NCBI GenBank assembly: GCA_002332615.1
Contig: DDAL01000022.1
Coordinates: forward strand, 52,065-72,837
Length of the DNA: 20,773 nt
Source: Sphingobacteriaceae bacterium UBA2059
Lineage (GTDB): Bacteria; Bacteroidota; Bacteroidia; Sphingobacteriales; Sphingobacteriaceae
Direction of reading: 5' to 3'
Each line of letters starts with the position of its first letter. The stretch's first letter is position 1. The notes under the pieces are model-generated. The model was given only the letters and a program-made list of their open reading frames with translations, was not told the origin of the DNA and searched no databases. Both the position numbers and the translations under genes were made by a program. Below are positions 6,820 to 14,696 of this stretch, piece after piece.

Positions 6820-8280
6820 TTAGTAAATTAAAGTAGTTATAGAGCGAGGCAGGCTACTCAGATTTGCCGAAGCACCTTCCTGCCATAACTGGTAATCAAT
6901 TTTATCATCCGTAGCGTTGAGCACCACAACCACAATCTTACCATCTGGATTCATAAAAGCGGTCGACTGCAGCTGGCTCCTGCTTGATGAGCAGGCAATA
7001 CGTTTCGCATTCGGCTTAATATACTTAGAAAAATGGCCTATATAATAGTAGGCGGGTGTATAGATCAGCTCACCTGTGCGTGTATCCGCATGGATAGGAG
7101 CAAAGCAAAAGTTGCCTACATGATTTGGTCCGCCTTTTTCATCCAGCAAAATATTCCAATCAGTCCAGGCTCCGGTTCCGCTGTTAAAATCATTCAGTAT
7201 AGACTTGCCATACAGTTCGCCATATGACCAGTCTTGCAACTTGCTGTAATCAAATTTCTCAAGGCACCCTTCAGTAAAGATCAGTGTCTTATCAGGGAAA
7301 GCCTCATGCACAAGTTTCAGGTTATTAAAGTTCATTTCGGCTCCGGTCCATGTTTCATACCAGTGGTATCCAATACCCCAAACATATTTGGCTGCTTCAG
7401 GGTCGTTAAGAACAGTACTTGCCCTGTAATAGAGCATATCGCGGTTATGATCCCAGGCAATAAGTTTTTTGTTTTTCATGCCTGCTTTATGCAGCGTGGG
7501 GCCCAGAAAGTTTTTTATGAAGTCGCGTTCTTCTTCCGCTGTATAGATACAAGATTCCCAGGTTTGAGTGGCCAAAGGCTCGTTTTGTACCGAAAGTCCC
7601 CATATCGGAATGCCTTCTTTCTCATACGCTCTGATAAACTTAACGTAATAATTGGCCCATGACTGATTGTACTGAGGGAGCAACTTACCGCCTTTAAGCA
7701 TGCTGTTATTTGTTTTCATCCAGGCCGGAGGACTCCACGGACTTACATACAGGTCAAGCTTGCCACCCGCAGCTTCAGTAGCCTTTTTGATGAACGGAAT
7801 TTTATATTTCCTGTCGGGAGCAATGTCAAAGCTGCTCAGGGAGGCGTCATTATCCTTAACATACGTATAGCTGCCCGATGAAAAATCGCAGCTGTTAATA
7901 TGCGTGCGGGTAAGCGTATAAGCTAGCCCCTTGTTTTTATCAAAGTAAGCAGCAAGGAATTCTTTTTGTTTGGCGGGCGACAGCTTGAAAAAAGTTTCTG
8001 CCGAAGCATCCGTAAGCGCGCCGCCCATACCGGTAAAAGACTGGAACTTTCTTACCGGATCAACAAACACGGCAAATTTCGTTTCAAGCGGAGTATCTCC
8101 GCTTGTAAATGGAACCGTAGCTGTTTTCGACAAGCGGTTGCTGGTCTTATCAGCAGTGGTTATAACCGTAATGCTCTTTTTCAGAGCGGTACTTTTACTA
8201 GCCGGGACAGGCTGGGCAACAGCCACACTTGCCATCAGACAAAAAGGAATTATTAGTTTATTTTTCATATTCATTACCAT
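6820..8280 (-). CDS. GH30 glycosidase, subfamily 1-like (glucocerebrosidase-type beta-glucosidase)
   Basis: Secreted retaining glycoside hydrolase, probably periplasmic, that would release glucose from beta-glucosides. The longest frame has 486 residues. The true start may be the ATG at 8268 (MKNKLIIPF), which gives the cleanest signal peptide ending VAVAQ. From memory it tracks human glucocerebrosidase closely: SFTGMGGALTDASAE, INSCDFSSGSYTY, YVSPWSPPAWMKTN, WTDWNILLDEKGGPNHVGNF and YIGHFSKYI. The acid/base is E234 in SVQNEP and the nucleophile E337 in IFTEGC. A short C-terminal beta-sandwich ends in SITTLIY. The frame overlaps the upstream GH30 gene by 7 bases, so the two are surely co-transcribed. 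GH30_1 enzymes include beta-glucosidases and glucosylceramidases; beta-xylosidase activity is also known in GH30. The family is firm, the substrate inferred. Confidence 0.93.
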   Translation of the reverse strand: MVMNMKNKLIIPFCLMASVAVAQPVPASKSTALKKSITVITTADKTSNRLSKTATVPFTSGDTPLETKFAVFVDPVRKFQSFTGMGGALTDASAETFFKLSPAKQKEFLAAYFDKNKGLAYTLTRTHINSCDFSSGSYTYVKDNDASLSSFDIAPDRKYKIPFIKKATEAAGGKLDLYVSPWSPPAWMKTNNSMLKGGKLLPQYNQSWANYYVKFIRAYEKEGIPIWGLSVQNEPLATQTWESCIYTAEEERDFIKNFLGPTLHKAGMKNKKLIAWDHNRDMLYYRASTVLNDPEAAKYVWGIGYHWYETWTGAEMNFNNLKLVHEAFPDKTLIFTEGCLEKFDYSKLQDWSYGELYGKSILNDFNSGTGAWTDWNILLDEKGGPNHVGNFCFAPIHADTRTGELIYTPAYYYIGHFSKYIKPNAKRIACSSSRSQLQSTAFMNPDGKIVVVVLNATDDKIDYQLWQEGASANLSSLPRSITTLIY

Positions 8281-9725
8281 GTAAATGTTCCCACAGCACC
8301 GGCGTCCAGTTTAAAAGTGGCAATTTTATCTTTGAATTTTATGTTAAAAGTTTGATGGTTATTGTTGTTATTTAATACAATGAGTACCAGTTTGCCATCC
8401 TTGTTTTTAAAAGCAACGTTAGGCAGGCCGCTGTTCGCATCCGACTTTATACGCACTGCACCCGGTCTTACGAACTTGGATGCATGAGCAATAATATAAT
8501 AAGCCGGGTTTCTCACCACCTTGTCATTGCTTATGGTCAAGGCGCCCAGGCACTCGGTGCAGCCCCCGTCGGTGTGGGGCTTGGAATGTTCATCGGCTGC
8601 AAGGTTCCACTCCAGTACGTTACGACACCAGTTCCTTGGTGCACCTACAATAAGCTCTTTTATATGCCATTTAAGGTTTTCGGCAAAATTGCCCGGTGCA
8701 CCTATCCACTGCTCGGTGAAATACAGGTTCTTGTCAGGATGCGCTTTATGTACTTTGCTTATATTCTCTATAGTTCCACCGTAAAGGTGAAAAGCCGAAC
8801 CGTCAATATAAGCGGCAGCTTCCTTATCATTTAATACCTCAATAGGATATTCTGGTTTATCGGCATTATGGTCATAAATGATAATCTTTGTTTTTAACCC
8901 GGCTTTTTTAAATGCAGGACCGAGGCTCTTTTTAATAAAAGCCGCCTGCTCATTCGCCGGCATCAGCAAGCTGGGATTATTGCCCGGATGCAGCGGTTCG
9001 TTCTGTACGGTTATGGCATCGATCGTAATGCCCTCCTTTTTCATCGCCTCGATATACTTTACAAAGTATTGAGCATAGGCATCATAATATTCAGGCTTGA
9101 GACTGCCTCCTTTGGAAGATCCATTGGTTTTCATCCATACCGGAGGGCTCCAGGGCGATCCCAGCAGCTTTATATCCGGACTAATGGCCAGAATTTCTTT
9201 TAATACAGGCAGAAGGTACCTCTTGTCGCGGTCAATACTAAACTTTTTAAGTTCAGGGTCGGTTTCATTAGCCGGAAGGTCGTTATATGAAAATACATTT
9301 TCGTCCAGATCCGAAGCGCCAATGCTCAGCCTTAAATAGCTCACGCCTATATTGTTGCCGTCGGTAGCGAAAAGCTCTTTCAACAACCGCGCCCTTTCAG
9401 CAGCAGTCATATTATAGAGATGCAAAGCACTTCCACCGGTTAAGGTATAGCCAAAGCCATCCATCTCCTGGTATCTTTCGCTGTCGTCCACAGTTATCAG
9501 GGGGCTGTTAGCTTCAAACCTGAAAGAGGCATTCTGCTTACTGAACAGAGCAGTTTTATCGGCATTCGTAAGCCAGAAGCCAACATCCCAGCTTTGTGCC
9601 GGCGGTACAGGAGGTTCAGGTTCGGGCTTATTCTCTCCCGACGTACCACTGCCCGAGCAGGCCCATGTACAGCTGCCTAGTATAAGCGGGAGTATTAGTC
9701 CCGCTTTTTTTAAATAATTCATCAT
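8274..9725 (-). CDS. GH30 lipoprotein, subfamily 3-like (probable endo-beta-1,6-glucanase)
   Basis: Retaining glycoside hydrolase, probably lipid-anchored and possibly surface-exposed, that would cut a glucan into oligosaccharides for the SusC/SusD pair. It has 483 residues. The lipobox LILGSC gives C19 as the lipidated residue, followed by a Ser/Gly and Glu/Pro-rich linker (24-43). The (beta/alpha)8 barrel shows EMDGFGYTLTGGSALHL, LLGSPWSPPVWMKTN, acid/base E243 in TVQNEP and nucleophile E338 in YFTEQW. The segment VLEWNLAADEHSKPHTDGGC (370-389) looks to me like GH30_3, the subfamily of fungal and Bacteroides beta-1,6-glucanases. A C-terminal beta-sandwich (about 415-483) ends VGTFTW. It lies 5 bases after susD and overlaps the next GH30 gene. 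The family is firm; beta-1,6 specificity is inferred from subfamily resemblance and context. Confidence 0.92.
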   Translation of the reverse strand: MMNYLKKAGLILPLILGSCTWACSGSGTSGENKPEPEPPVPPAQSWDVGFWLTNADKTALFSKQNASFRFEANSPLITVDDSERYQEMDGFGYTLTGGSALHLYNMTAAERARLLKELFATDGNNIGVSYLRLSIGASDLDENVFSYNDLPANETDPELKKFSIDRDKRYLLPVLKEILAISPDIKLLGSPWSPPVWMKTNGSSKGGSLKPEYYDAYAQYFVKYIEAMKKEGITIDAITVQNEPLHPGNNPSLLMPANEQAAFIKKSLGPAFKKAGLKTKIIIYDHNADKPEYPIEVLNDKEAAAYIDGSAFHLYGGTIENISKVHKAHPDKNLYFTEQWIGAPGNFAENLKWHIKELIVGAPRNWCRNVLEWNLAADEHSKPHTDGGCTECLGALTISNDKVVRNPAYYIIAHASKFVRPGAVRIKSDANSGLPNVAFKNKDGKLVLIVLNNNNNHQTFNIKFKDKIATFKLDAGAVGTFTW

Positions 9726-9730
9726 AGTTA

Positions 9731-11134
9731 TTACTTCTTCAATCCTTTGTTAGCGTCAATCTCATCCTGCGACACCGGGAAGCTAAGCTTATCGGCAGTA
9801 ACTCCGTAGTTTAACAAATTGCCGTTTCCGTCCTTCTGTGCGTTCATTACCTCTACGGCCCGTTTGGTACGTATGAGGTCAAACATGCGCGAACCTTCAA
9901 AAGCAAGCTCAAGGTGTCTCTCCTTTTCAATGGCAAGGCGAAGCGCAGCTTGTGTATTAGCGCTTGTTTTTGGCAGGCCAACGCGCTGTCTTACTTTATT
10001 AAGGTAAAACTGAGCGCCGTTTGGAGTATCATCCAGTTTATTAAGTTCCGTCAATGCTTCGGCTTTAAGCAGCAATACATCTGCATATCTAAGGCGGTAG
10101 GTGTTGCTCTTGCCATCCGGATCAGGATACTTATTAATAACAGGCACAGGCTGGCCCCAGTAATCATCGTTCCAGCTAACTTTCGTAAACTTAATGCTGG
10201 CATTTTTCCTCACTTTATCCCCCTCATCGTCAAATGCTTTCACAAGGGTATGGGTAGGAATGCAAAACTTCTTCCAGTCGCCCCACATCCAGGGGGTAAT
10301 CATGCCGGTAAGCCAGTTTTGATGCACATTGCCGTCATTTTGAGTCTCCCATATAGACTCAACGCTGTTCTCTCCCGAGGTGCTGAACAAGCTGGCATAA
10401 TCGCCCACCAGGTCATATCCTAGTTTGCTCACTTCATCACAAGCTTCGTTCACCTTTTGCCATTCCGGATTTGCTTTTTGAGCATATACTTTAGCAAGCA
10501 GGGCATGTACAGCACCTTTAGTAATGATGCCTTTATTCGATGCGCTGTTCTTAACGCATGAAGAGGCAAATTGCAGGTCCTTGATTATCTGGCTGTAAAT
10601 ACTGTCAGCTGGAGCCTTTGCCGGAAACATTTCCGAAACATCGGTCGGTACGCCCAAAATAAGCGGGGCTTCCTTCCACAGTCTTACAATATTAAAGTAA
10701 TGCCAGGCTCTTAAAAAGGACGCTTCTCCCAAAATTTCGGCTCTTCTCTGATCACTAAGGTCGGGGTCTTTCATTTCCGGAACAAAGCTCAGCACAATGT
10801 TACAGTTCTTAATATCAGTGTACAGGTAACGCCAGTCGCGCTTTACCACATCGTTGGTTGAGTTTACATTGTACTTATCAATAGATATCATGGAGGGATT
10901 GTCGCCCCCTGCATAGCAATTATCGGCCATTACATCGCCATTTACTAAAAAGTCCAGAGTGTAATACTCATCATACATATTGTCATAAGCTCCCTGCAAA
11001 AGCGACTCTGCAGTTTTCATCTGCTCTGGAATAGCATTGGAAATAGGTTTCTTGTCCAGAAAATCGTCCGAACAAGACTGCAGGCCGCTACCTAAAGTAA
11101 GTGCTGCTGCTATATATAGAATGTTTATTTTCAT
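9731..11134 (-). CDS. RagB/SusD-family glycan-binding lipoprotein
   Basis: Surface lipoprotein that forms the lid of a SusC transporter and captures glycan at the cell surface. It has 467 residues. The signal peptide ends in lipobox LQSC with C21 lipidated, followed by SDDFLDKKP, the classic start of mature SusD proteins. The SusD-like N-terminal part (about 22-220) contains EILGEASFLRAWHYFNIVRL (135-154), a TPR-like helix found throughout the family. The C-terminal RagB/SusD domain contains YRLRYADVLLLKAEALTELN, LNKVRQRVGLP and KERHLELAFEGSRMFDLIRT. It lies 20 bases downstream of its susC partner. It is somewhat short for the family (commonly 500 or more residues), but both ends are intact. 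No separate surface glycan-binding protein gene accompanies it. Confidence 0.95.
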   Translation of the reverse strand: MKINILYIAAALTLGSGLQSCSDDFLDKKPISNAIPEQMKTAESLLQGAYDNMYDEYYTLDFLVNGDVMADNCYAGGDNPSMISIDKYNVNSTNDVVKRDWRYLYTDIKNCNIVLSFVPEMKDPDLSDQRRAEILGEASFLRAWHYFNIVRLWKEAPLILGVPTDVSEMFPAKAPADSIYSQIIKDLQFASSCVKNSASNKGIITKGAVHALLAKVYAQKANPEWQKVNEACDEVSKLGYDLVGDYASLFSTSGENSVESIWETQNDGNVHQNWLTGMITPWMWGDWKKFCIPTHTLVKAFDDEGDKVRKNASIKFTKVSWNDDYWGQPVPVINKYPDPDGKSNTYRLRYADVLLLKAEALTELNKLDDTPNGAQFYLNKVRQRVGLPKTSANTQAALRLAIEKERHLELAFEGSRMFDLIRTKRAVEVMNAQKDGNGNLLNYGVTADKLSFPVSQDEIDANKGLKK

Positions 11135-11154
11135 TTCAGAGTTTCGTTAAATAG

Positions 11155-14064
11155 TTAAAAGTCTACGTTGATACCAAAGGTGAAGGTGCGCGATTGCGGA
11201 TACGTTCCATAATCAATACCCATAGAAGGGCCATTAGGGCTGTCAACACTTACTTCCGGATCAAAGCCTTTATACTTGGTAGCTGTCAGCAGGTTTTGAG
11301 CGGTAACATATACATTCAGACGGCTTATAGAAGCTGCTTTAAGCAATTGCGCAGGCACACTGTAGTTAAGTGTAACCGATTTAAGACGCAGGTAGGAGCC
11401 GTCTTCTACAAAACGCGAAGAAACAAGGCTGTTATCGGTAGAGCCCATGGTTGCTCTTGGAATATCCGTTTGGTCGCCGGCTTTGGTCCATCTTCTCAGC
11501 ACATCAGTGCTTTGATTTTTATAGTCGTATAGTCCTTCCAGTTCAATCCTGGAGGCGTTAAAGATTTTATTGCCCTGAACGCCTTGTAAAAACACATTCA
11601 GGCTAAAGTTCTTATAGCTGAAATTATTGGTAAGACCATACACAAAGTCAGGCTGGGCCGTACCAATGTACGTACGGTCGCCATCAGAGCGGTCCCCGCT
11701 ATTATCCAGGTCGCGGTACTTAATGTCGCCGGTAGCCGGGTCAACACCTTCTGATATAAGGCCGTAAAATGAGCCCAGCGGGCGTCCGGCTTCTACACGG
11801 ATGGCGCTACCCCTTTCATACACTCCTCCATAATATAGATTAGGTGTGTTTTCGCCCAGGCTGGTAACTTTATTTTTGTTAAAAGAGATGTTACCGTTAG
11901 CCGTCCATTTAAAGCTGGTATTTACCGGAATAGCATTTACGCTAAATTCAAACCCTTTATTTTCAATAGATCCAACGTTATAACGTTGCGAACCAAAGCC
12001 TGATGAAGGCGGAGGCTGTACGCTAACCAAAAGATCATTCGTCTTTTTGATATAATAATCTGCAATAAAGGACAGGCGGTTTTTAAAGAAAGCCATATCA
12101 AGACCAAAGTTAGTCTGGTCTGTTTTTTCCCAGGTAAGGTTGTTCTTAGGAAGGTTATTGAAGTTGAAGCCACCGGTGCCGTTAGGGCTAAACAAAGCAT
12201 AGTAATCATAGTCGCCAATACGGTCATTACCTGTCTTACCCCAGCCAACCCGTACTTTCAAATCGTCAAATAGGTCGGATTCCTTTAGAAAATCTTCGTT
12301 GCTAACTCTCCACGCACCGCTTACAGATGGAAATACACCCCAGCGTCCGTCGGTAGGAAAGCGCGAAGAACCATCATAACGCAGGTTTGCAGTAAGAAGA
12401 TACCGGTCATCAAAGGCATAGTTTACCCGTCCGAAGAAAGACAGTTTAGACCACTGAGACATAGACGTGTTTTGGGCAATTTTAATGGAGGCCGCATTTA
12501 ATGTATGTACAGCGTCGCCCGAAAACTCTTTCGCCTCATTGTAGGTTTCCTTCCAGTCCGACTCCTGCATGCTTTGGCCCAGTAATACCCCAAAGTTATG
12601 CTTGTCAATTACCTTGTTGTAATTCAGAGTGTTTTCAAACAGCCAGAAGAAACGCGTATTAGAGGTAGATCTTCCTAAACCCTTGTTAGAACGGCCATAG
12701 TCCGTGCGGTAAGGGTCGAGAAAATAATCCCAACGATACCCTCTGTATTCGCCGCTAAGGCTCGATTTAAAGTTAAGCTCAGGCAAAATTTTAAAGGTTC
12801 CGCCAATGTTGCCCAGCAGGCGATTGTCAAAGCTCTTTTGTTCCGGCCCGAAAGCATTGGCTACAGGGTTTTCCCATCCGCCTTTGTTAGGGTTAGAAGT
12901 AAACGTGCGGCCATCTTCTTCATAAATACCGATGGTGGGGGGCGATGTAAGGGCCGAAAGCAGCGTACCTCCGCGCGCTACACCGTTATTATCAGTTACA
13001 TCAATATACTTAGAGCGGTTAAAGCTAAGCCCTCCGGTCAGATCCAGCCATTTGCGGGGCTTGGTATCAAGGTTAAGGCGCATAGAAAAGCGGTCATAAT
13101 CTGCCGGGGCCACTACACCTTTTTGTTTCTGATAGCCGCCTGCTATATAATACCTGCTGCTCTCTGTACCTCCGGAAATAGCCAGCTGAATATTTTGTTC
13201 GCGTCCTGTCCCAAAGACCTCACTTTGCCAGTCGGTATCGTAGTTCTTAGGGTTTTGCTGATTAGGGGCGTTTAATTCCTTTAGCAAAGACATATACTGA
13301 GCGCTGTTAAGTACCGGAATTTTTTTAGGGAATAGAGAAATACCGGTATAAGCGTTAACGCTTATTTTCGCTTCGCCGGCCCGGCCTTTTTTGGTGCTTA
13401 TAAGCACCACGCCGTTGGCACCGCTGGCGCCGTAGATAGCTGCCGAAGAGGCATCTTTAAGCACCGAAAAGCTTTCTATATCCTGGGGGTTTATAAAATC
13501 TATCGACTCCACAATAATACCATCTACCACATACAAGGGGTCGTTGCTCGCGTTAAGCGACGTATTACCACGTACGCTTATAGAAAGCCCGTACCCAGGT
13601 TTTCCCGATGACGAACTTACATTTACCCCTGCTGCCTGGCCCTGCAAGGCTGCGGCCGCAGTAACAATAGGGCGGTCAGAGTAGTCTGACGCTTTTACAA
13701 CGGCTACCGAGCCGGTGATGTCTTTTTTACGCTGGGTGCCGTAGCCCACCACCACTACCTCATTAAGGCGGGTATTTTGTTCTTTCAGCACAACCTGTAT
13801 CTGCCTGCGGCCGTTTACAGGTATTTCCTGTGCTTCATAGCCAATATAGCTTATTACCAGTATGGCATTGGAAGGAGCTGAGAGTGTAAACTTACCGCTG
13901 TTATCCGTAGAAGTACCCTGGCTGGTGTTCTTTACCTTGACAGACACCGAGGGAAGTCCAAAGCCTTCTGCCGCTTTTACTGTTCCGCTAATTGGAATGT
14001 TTTGAGCATGCAACGCTGCTGTTCCCAATAAGAACAGCATGAGTAGTAAAAATCTTCTTTTCAT
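11155..14064 (-). CDS. SusC-type TonB-dependent outer-membrane transporter of the GH30 locus
   Basis: Imports glycan fragments across the outer membrane with TonB energy, paired with the SusD downstream. It has 969 residues and appears complete. The signal peptide (1-20, ending ALHAQ) is followed by a carboxypeptidase-regulatory-like domain (22-98), the motif NEVVVVGYGTQRKKDITGSV (101-120), and a plug domain (about 120-228) with LQGQAAGV, PLYVVDGI and VLKDASSAAIYGASGANGV. A beta barrel runs to a C-terminal aromatic residue (TFTFGINVDF). No STN domain is seen, so sigma/anti-sigma control is unlikely. It is the first gene of the leftward run. A TAnnTTTG promoter candidate lies 52 to 59 bases upstream of the ATG, and repeats that could bind a regulator lie further upstream. 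Substrate by context: a beta-glucan. Confidence 0.96.
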   Translation of the reverse strand: MKRRFLLLMLFLLGTAALHAQNIPISGTVKAAEGFGLPSVSVKVKNTSQGTSTDNSGKFTLSAPSNAILVISYIGYEAQEIPVNGRRQIQVVLKEQNTRLNEVVVVGYGTQRKKDITGSVAVVKASDYSDRPIVTAAAALQGQAAGVNVSSSSGKPGYGLSISVRGNTSLNASNDPLYVVDGIIVESIDFINPQDIESFSVLKDASSAAIYGASGANGVVLISTKKGRAGEAKISVNAYTGISLFPKKIPVLNSAQYMSLLKELNAPNQQNPKNYDTDWQSEVFGTGREQNIQLAISGGTESSRYYIAGGYQKQKGVVAPADYDRFSMRLNLDTKPRKWLDLTGGLSFNRSKYIDVTDNNGVARGGTLLSALTSPPTIGIYEEDGRTFTSNPNKGGWENPVANAFGPEQKSFDNRLLGNIGGTFKILPELNFKSSLSGEYRGYRWDYFLDPYRTDYGRSNKGLGRSTSNTRFFWLFENTLNYNKVIDKHNFGVLLGQSMQESDWKETYNEAKEFSGDAVHTLNAASIKIAQNTSMSQWSKLSFFGRVNYAFDDRYLLTANLRYDGSSRFPTDGRWGVFPSVSGAWRVSNEDFLKESDLFDDLKVRVGWGKTGNDRIGDYDYYALFSPNGTGGFNFNNLPKNNLTWEKTDQTNFGLDMAFFKNRLSFIADYYIKKTNDLLVSVQPPPSSGFGSQRYNVGSIENKGFEFSVNAIPVNTSFKWTANGNISFNKNKVTSLGENTPNLYYGGVYERGSAIRVEAGRPLGSFYGLISEGVDPATGDIKYRDLDNSGDRSDGDRTYIGTAQPDFVYGLTNNFSYKNFSLNVFLQGVQGNKIFNASRIELEGLYDYKNQSTDVLRRWTKAGDQTDIPRATMGSTDNSLVSSRFVEDGSYLRLKSVTLNYSVPAQLLKAASISRLNVYVTAQNLLTATKYKGFDPEVSVDSPNGPSMGIDYGTYPQSRTFTFGINVDF

Positions 14065-14115
14065 ATATTGTTTAAATTAATTGGTATCCCCCTGTTTGCT
14101 TAAAAGGGATTTACA

Positions 14116-14151
14116 CAAATGTATTTTGTTTTATGTTCATTACGAAACAAA
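14116..14151 (-). promoter_or_regulatory. Candidate Bacteroidota sigma-ABfr promoter of the GH30 locus
   Basis: On the minus strand TACATTTG (14116-14123) matches the -7 consensus TAnnTTTG exactly. A TTTG (14148-14151) lies 24 bases upstream as a -33 element, slightly further than usual. The implied transcript would have a leader of roughly 45 bases before the susC ATG. Confidence 0.55.
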
Positions 14152-14166
14152 ATGACAATTAAATAT

Positions 14167-14244
14167 TTGATTATCAGTCACTTGTAATAGTACTGATACG
14201 CTTTGGTACCATGCTTTATACGCTTGTTCGGCACTGATAATCAA
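14167..14244. repeat. 12-base perfect inverted repeat enclosing 54 bases
   Basis: TTGATTATCAGT (14167-14178) is exactly inverted as ACTGATAATCAA (14233-14244). Each arm contains a 9-base palindrome, TGATTATCA or TGATAATCA. A related TACTGATA lies between them at 14191-14198. The spacing suggests two operator sites that could be bridged by a looped regulator, rather than a terminator. Confidence 0.55.
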
Positions 14245-14293
14245 GCCATTTTTAAACATTACCCTCCAAAGAGCAGGCTTTGGTTATACGCTT
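14196..14293. repeat. Three direct copies of ATACGCTT upstream of the GH30 susC promoter
   Basis: ATACGCTT occurs at 14196-14203, 14218-14225 and 14286-14293, all in the same orientation. Copies one and two are 22 bases apart, about two helical turns, which is typical for direct-repeat half-sites of AraC-family activators. The last two copies extend to TTATACGCTT or TATACGCTT with GC-containing tails. They lie upstream of the -33 element, where an activator would bind. Confidence 0.5.
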
Positions 14294-14696
14294 CTTTGCC
14301 GTATGAATGATGGGATAATTTGCAGTAAAAAGTATAGGCGGATGTAATTTGACGTAAAGATTTTTAAATGTCCGTCCAAAAGACCTCATCCTTTGAACTT
14401 AGAAAGTTACAACTACTTGGGCGGGGCTAATGCTTTTCCCGAACACTTACGTGCAGATTTAGTTAAATGAGACGGTCAACTGTTTAATACCATTTCAAGA
14501 AGGTGCCTTTAGTATGCTTGTTTGCTCCTATGAATAGAGTTGAGATGTCATACTTAGATGGTAGGGAGACCCCTCTTTATCGTAAGACATATATGAGTTT
14601 GACAATCTAGAAGCACGTGTAATAAATATCGCAACGCAACCTCACCTGTCAAAAATCTGATTTATATTCAGTTTAGTTAATTTTGAAATACCTTAC

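Larger units (their letters stand above)
14065..14696. promoter_or_regulatory. Gene-free control region upstream of the GH30 susC gene
   Basis: A 632-base AT-rich stretch between the AraC-family gene and susC, both on the minus strand. It holds the promoter candidate, ATACGCTT repeats and a 12-base inverted repeat (listed separately) within 14116-14293. In 14294-14696 I see no convincing gene, RNA or terminator; the open frames are short and lack family signatures. The length is unusually large for the spacing in this window and suggests either a complex control region or decayed sequence. Confidence 0.6.

Noticed and set aside
7234..7662. Plus-strand open frame of 142 codons within the GH30_1 gene
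   Set aside because: It is antisense to a clearly conserved catalytic region; no domain or signal supports it.
14369..14431. Short plus-strand frame starting ATGTCCGTCC in the long gap
   Set aside because: Only about 20 codons, with no recognisable product and no upstream signal.
14640..14696. CTGA-N7-TCAG followed by T run as an AraC gene terminator
   Set aside because: The stem is only 4 bases and weak; it cannot be distinguished from AT-rich background.
14065..14696. Search for a CRISPR array, tRNA or riboswitch in the long gap
   Set aside because: The repeats are too short and irregular for CRISPR, and no tRNA arms or known riboswitch cores were recognised.
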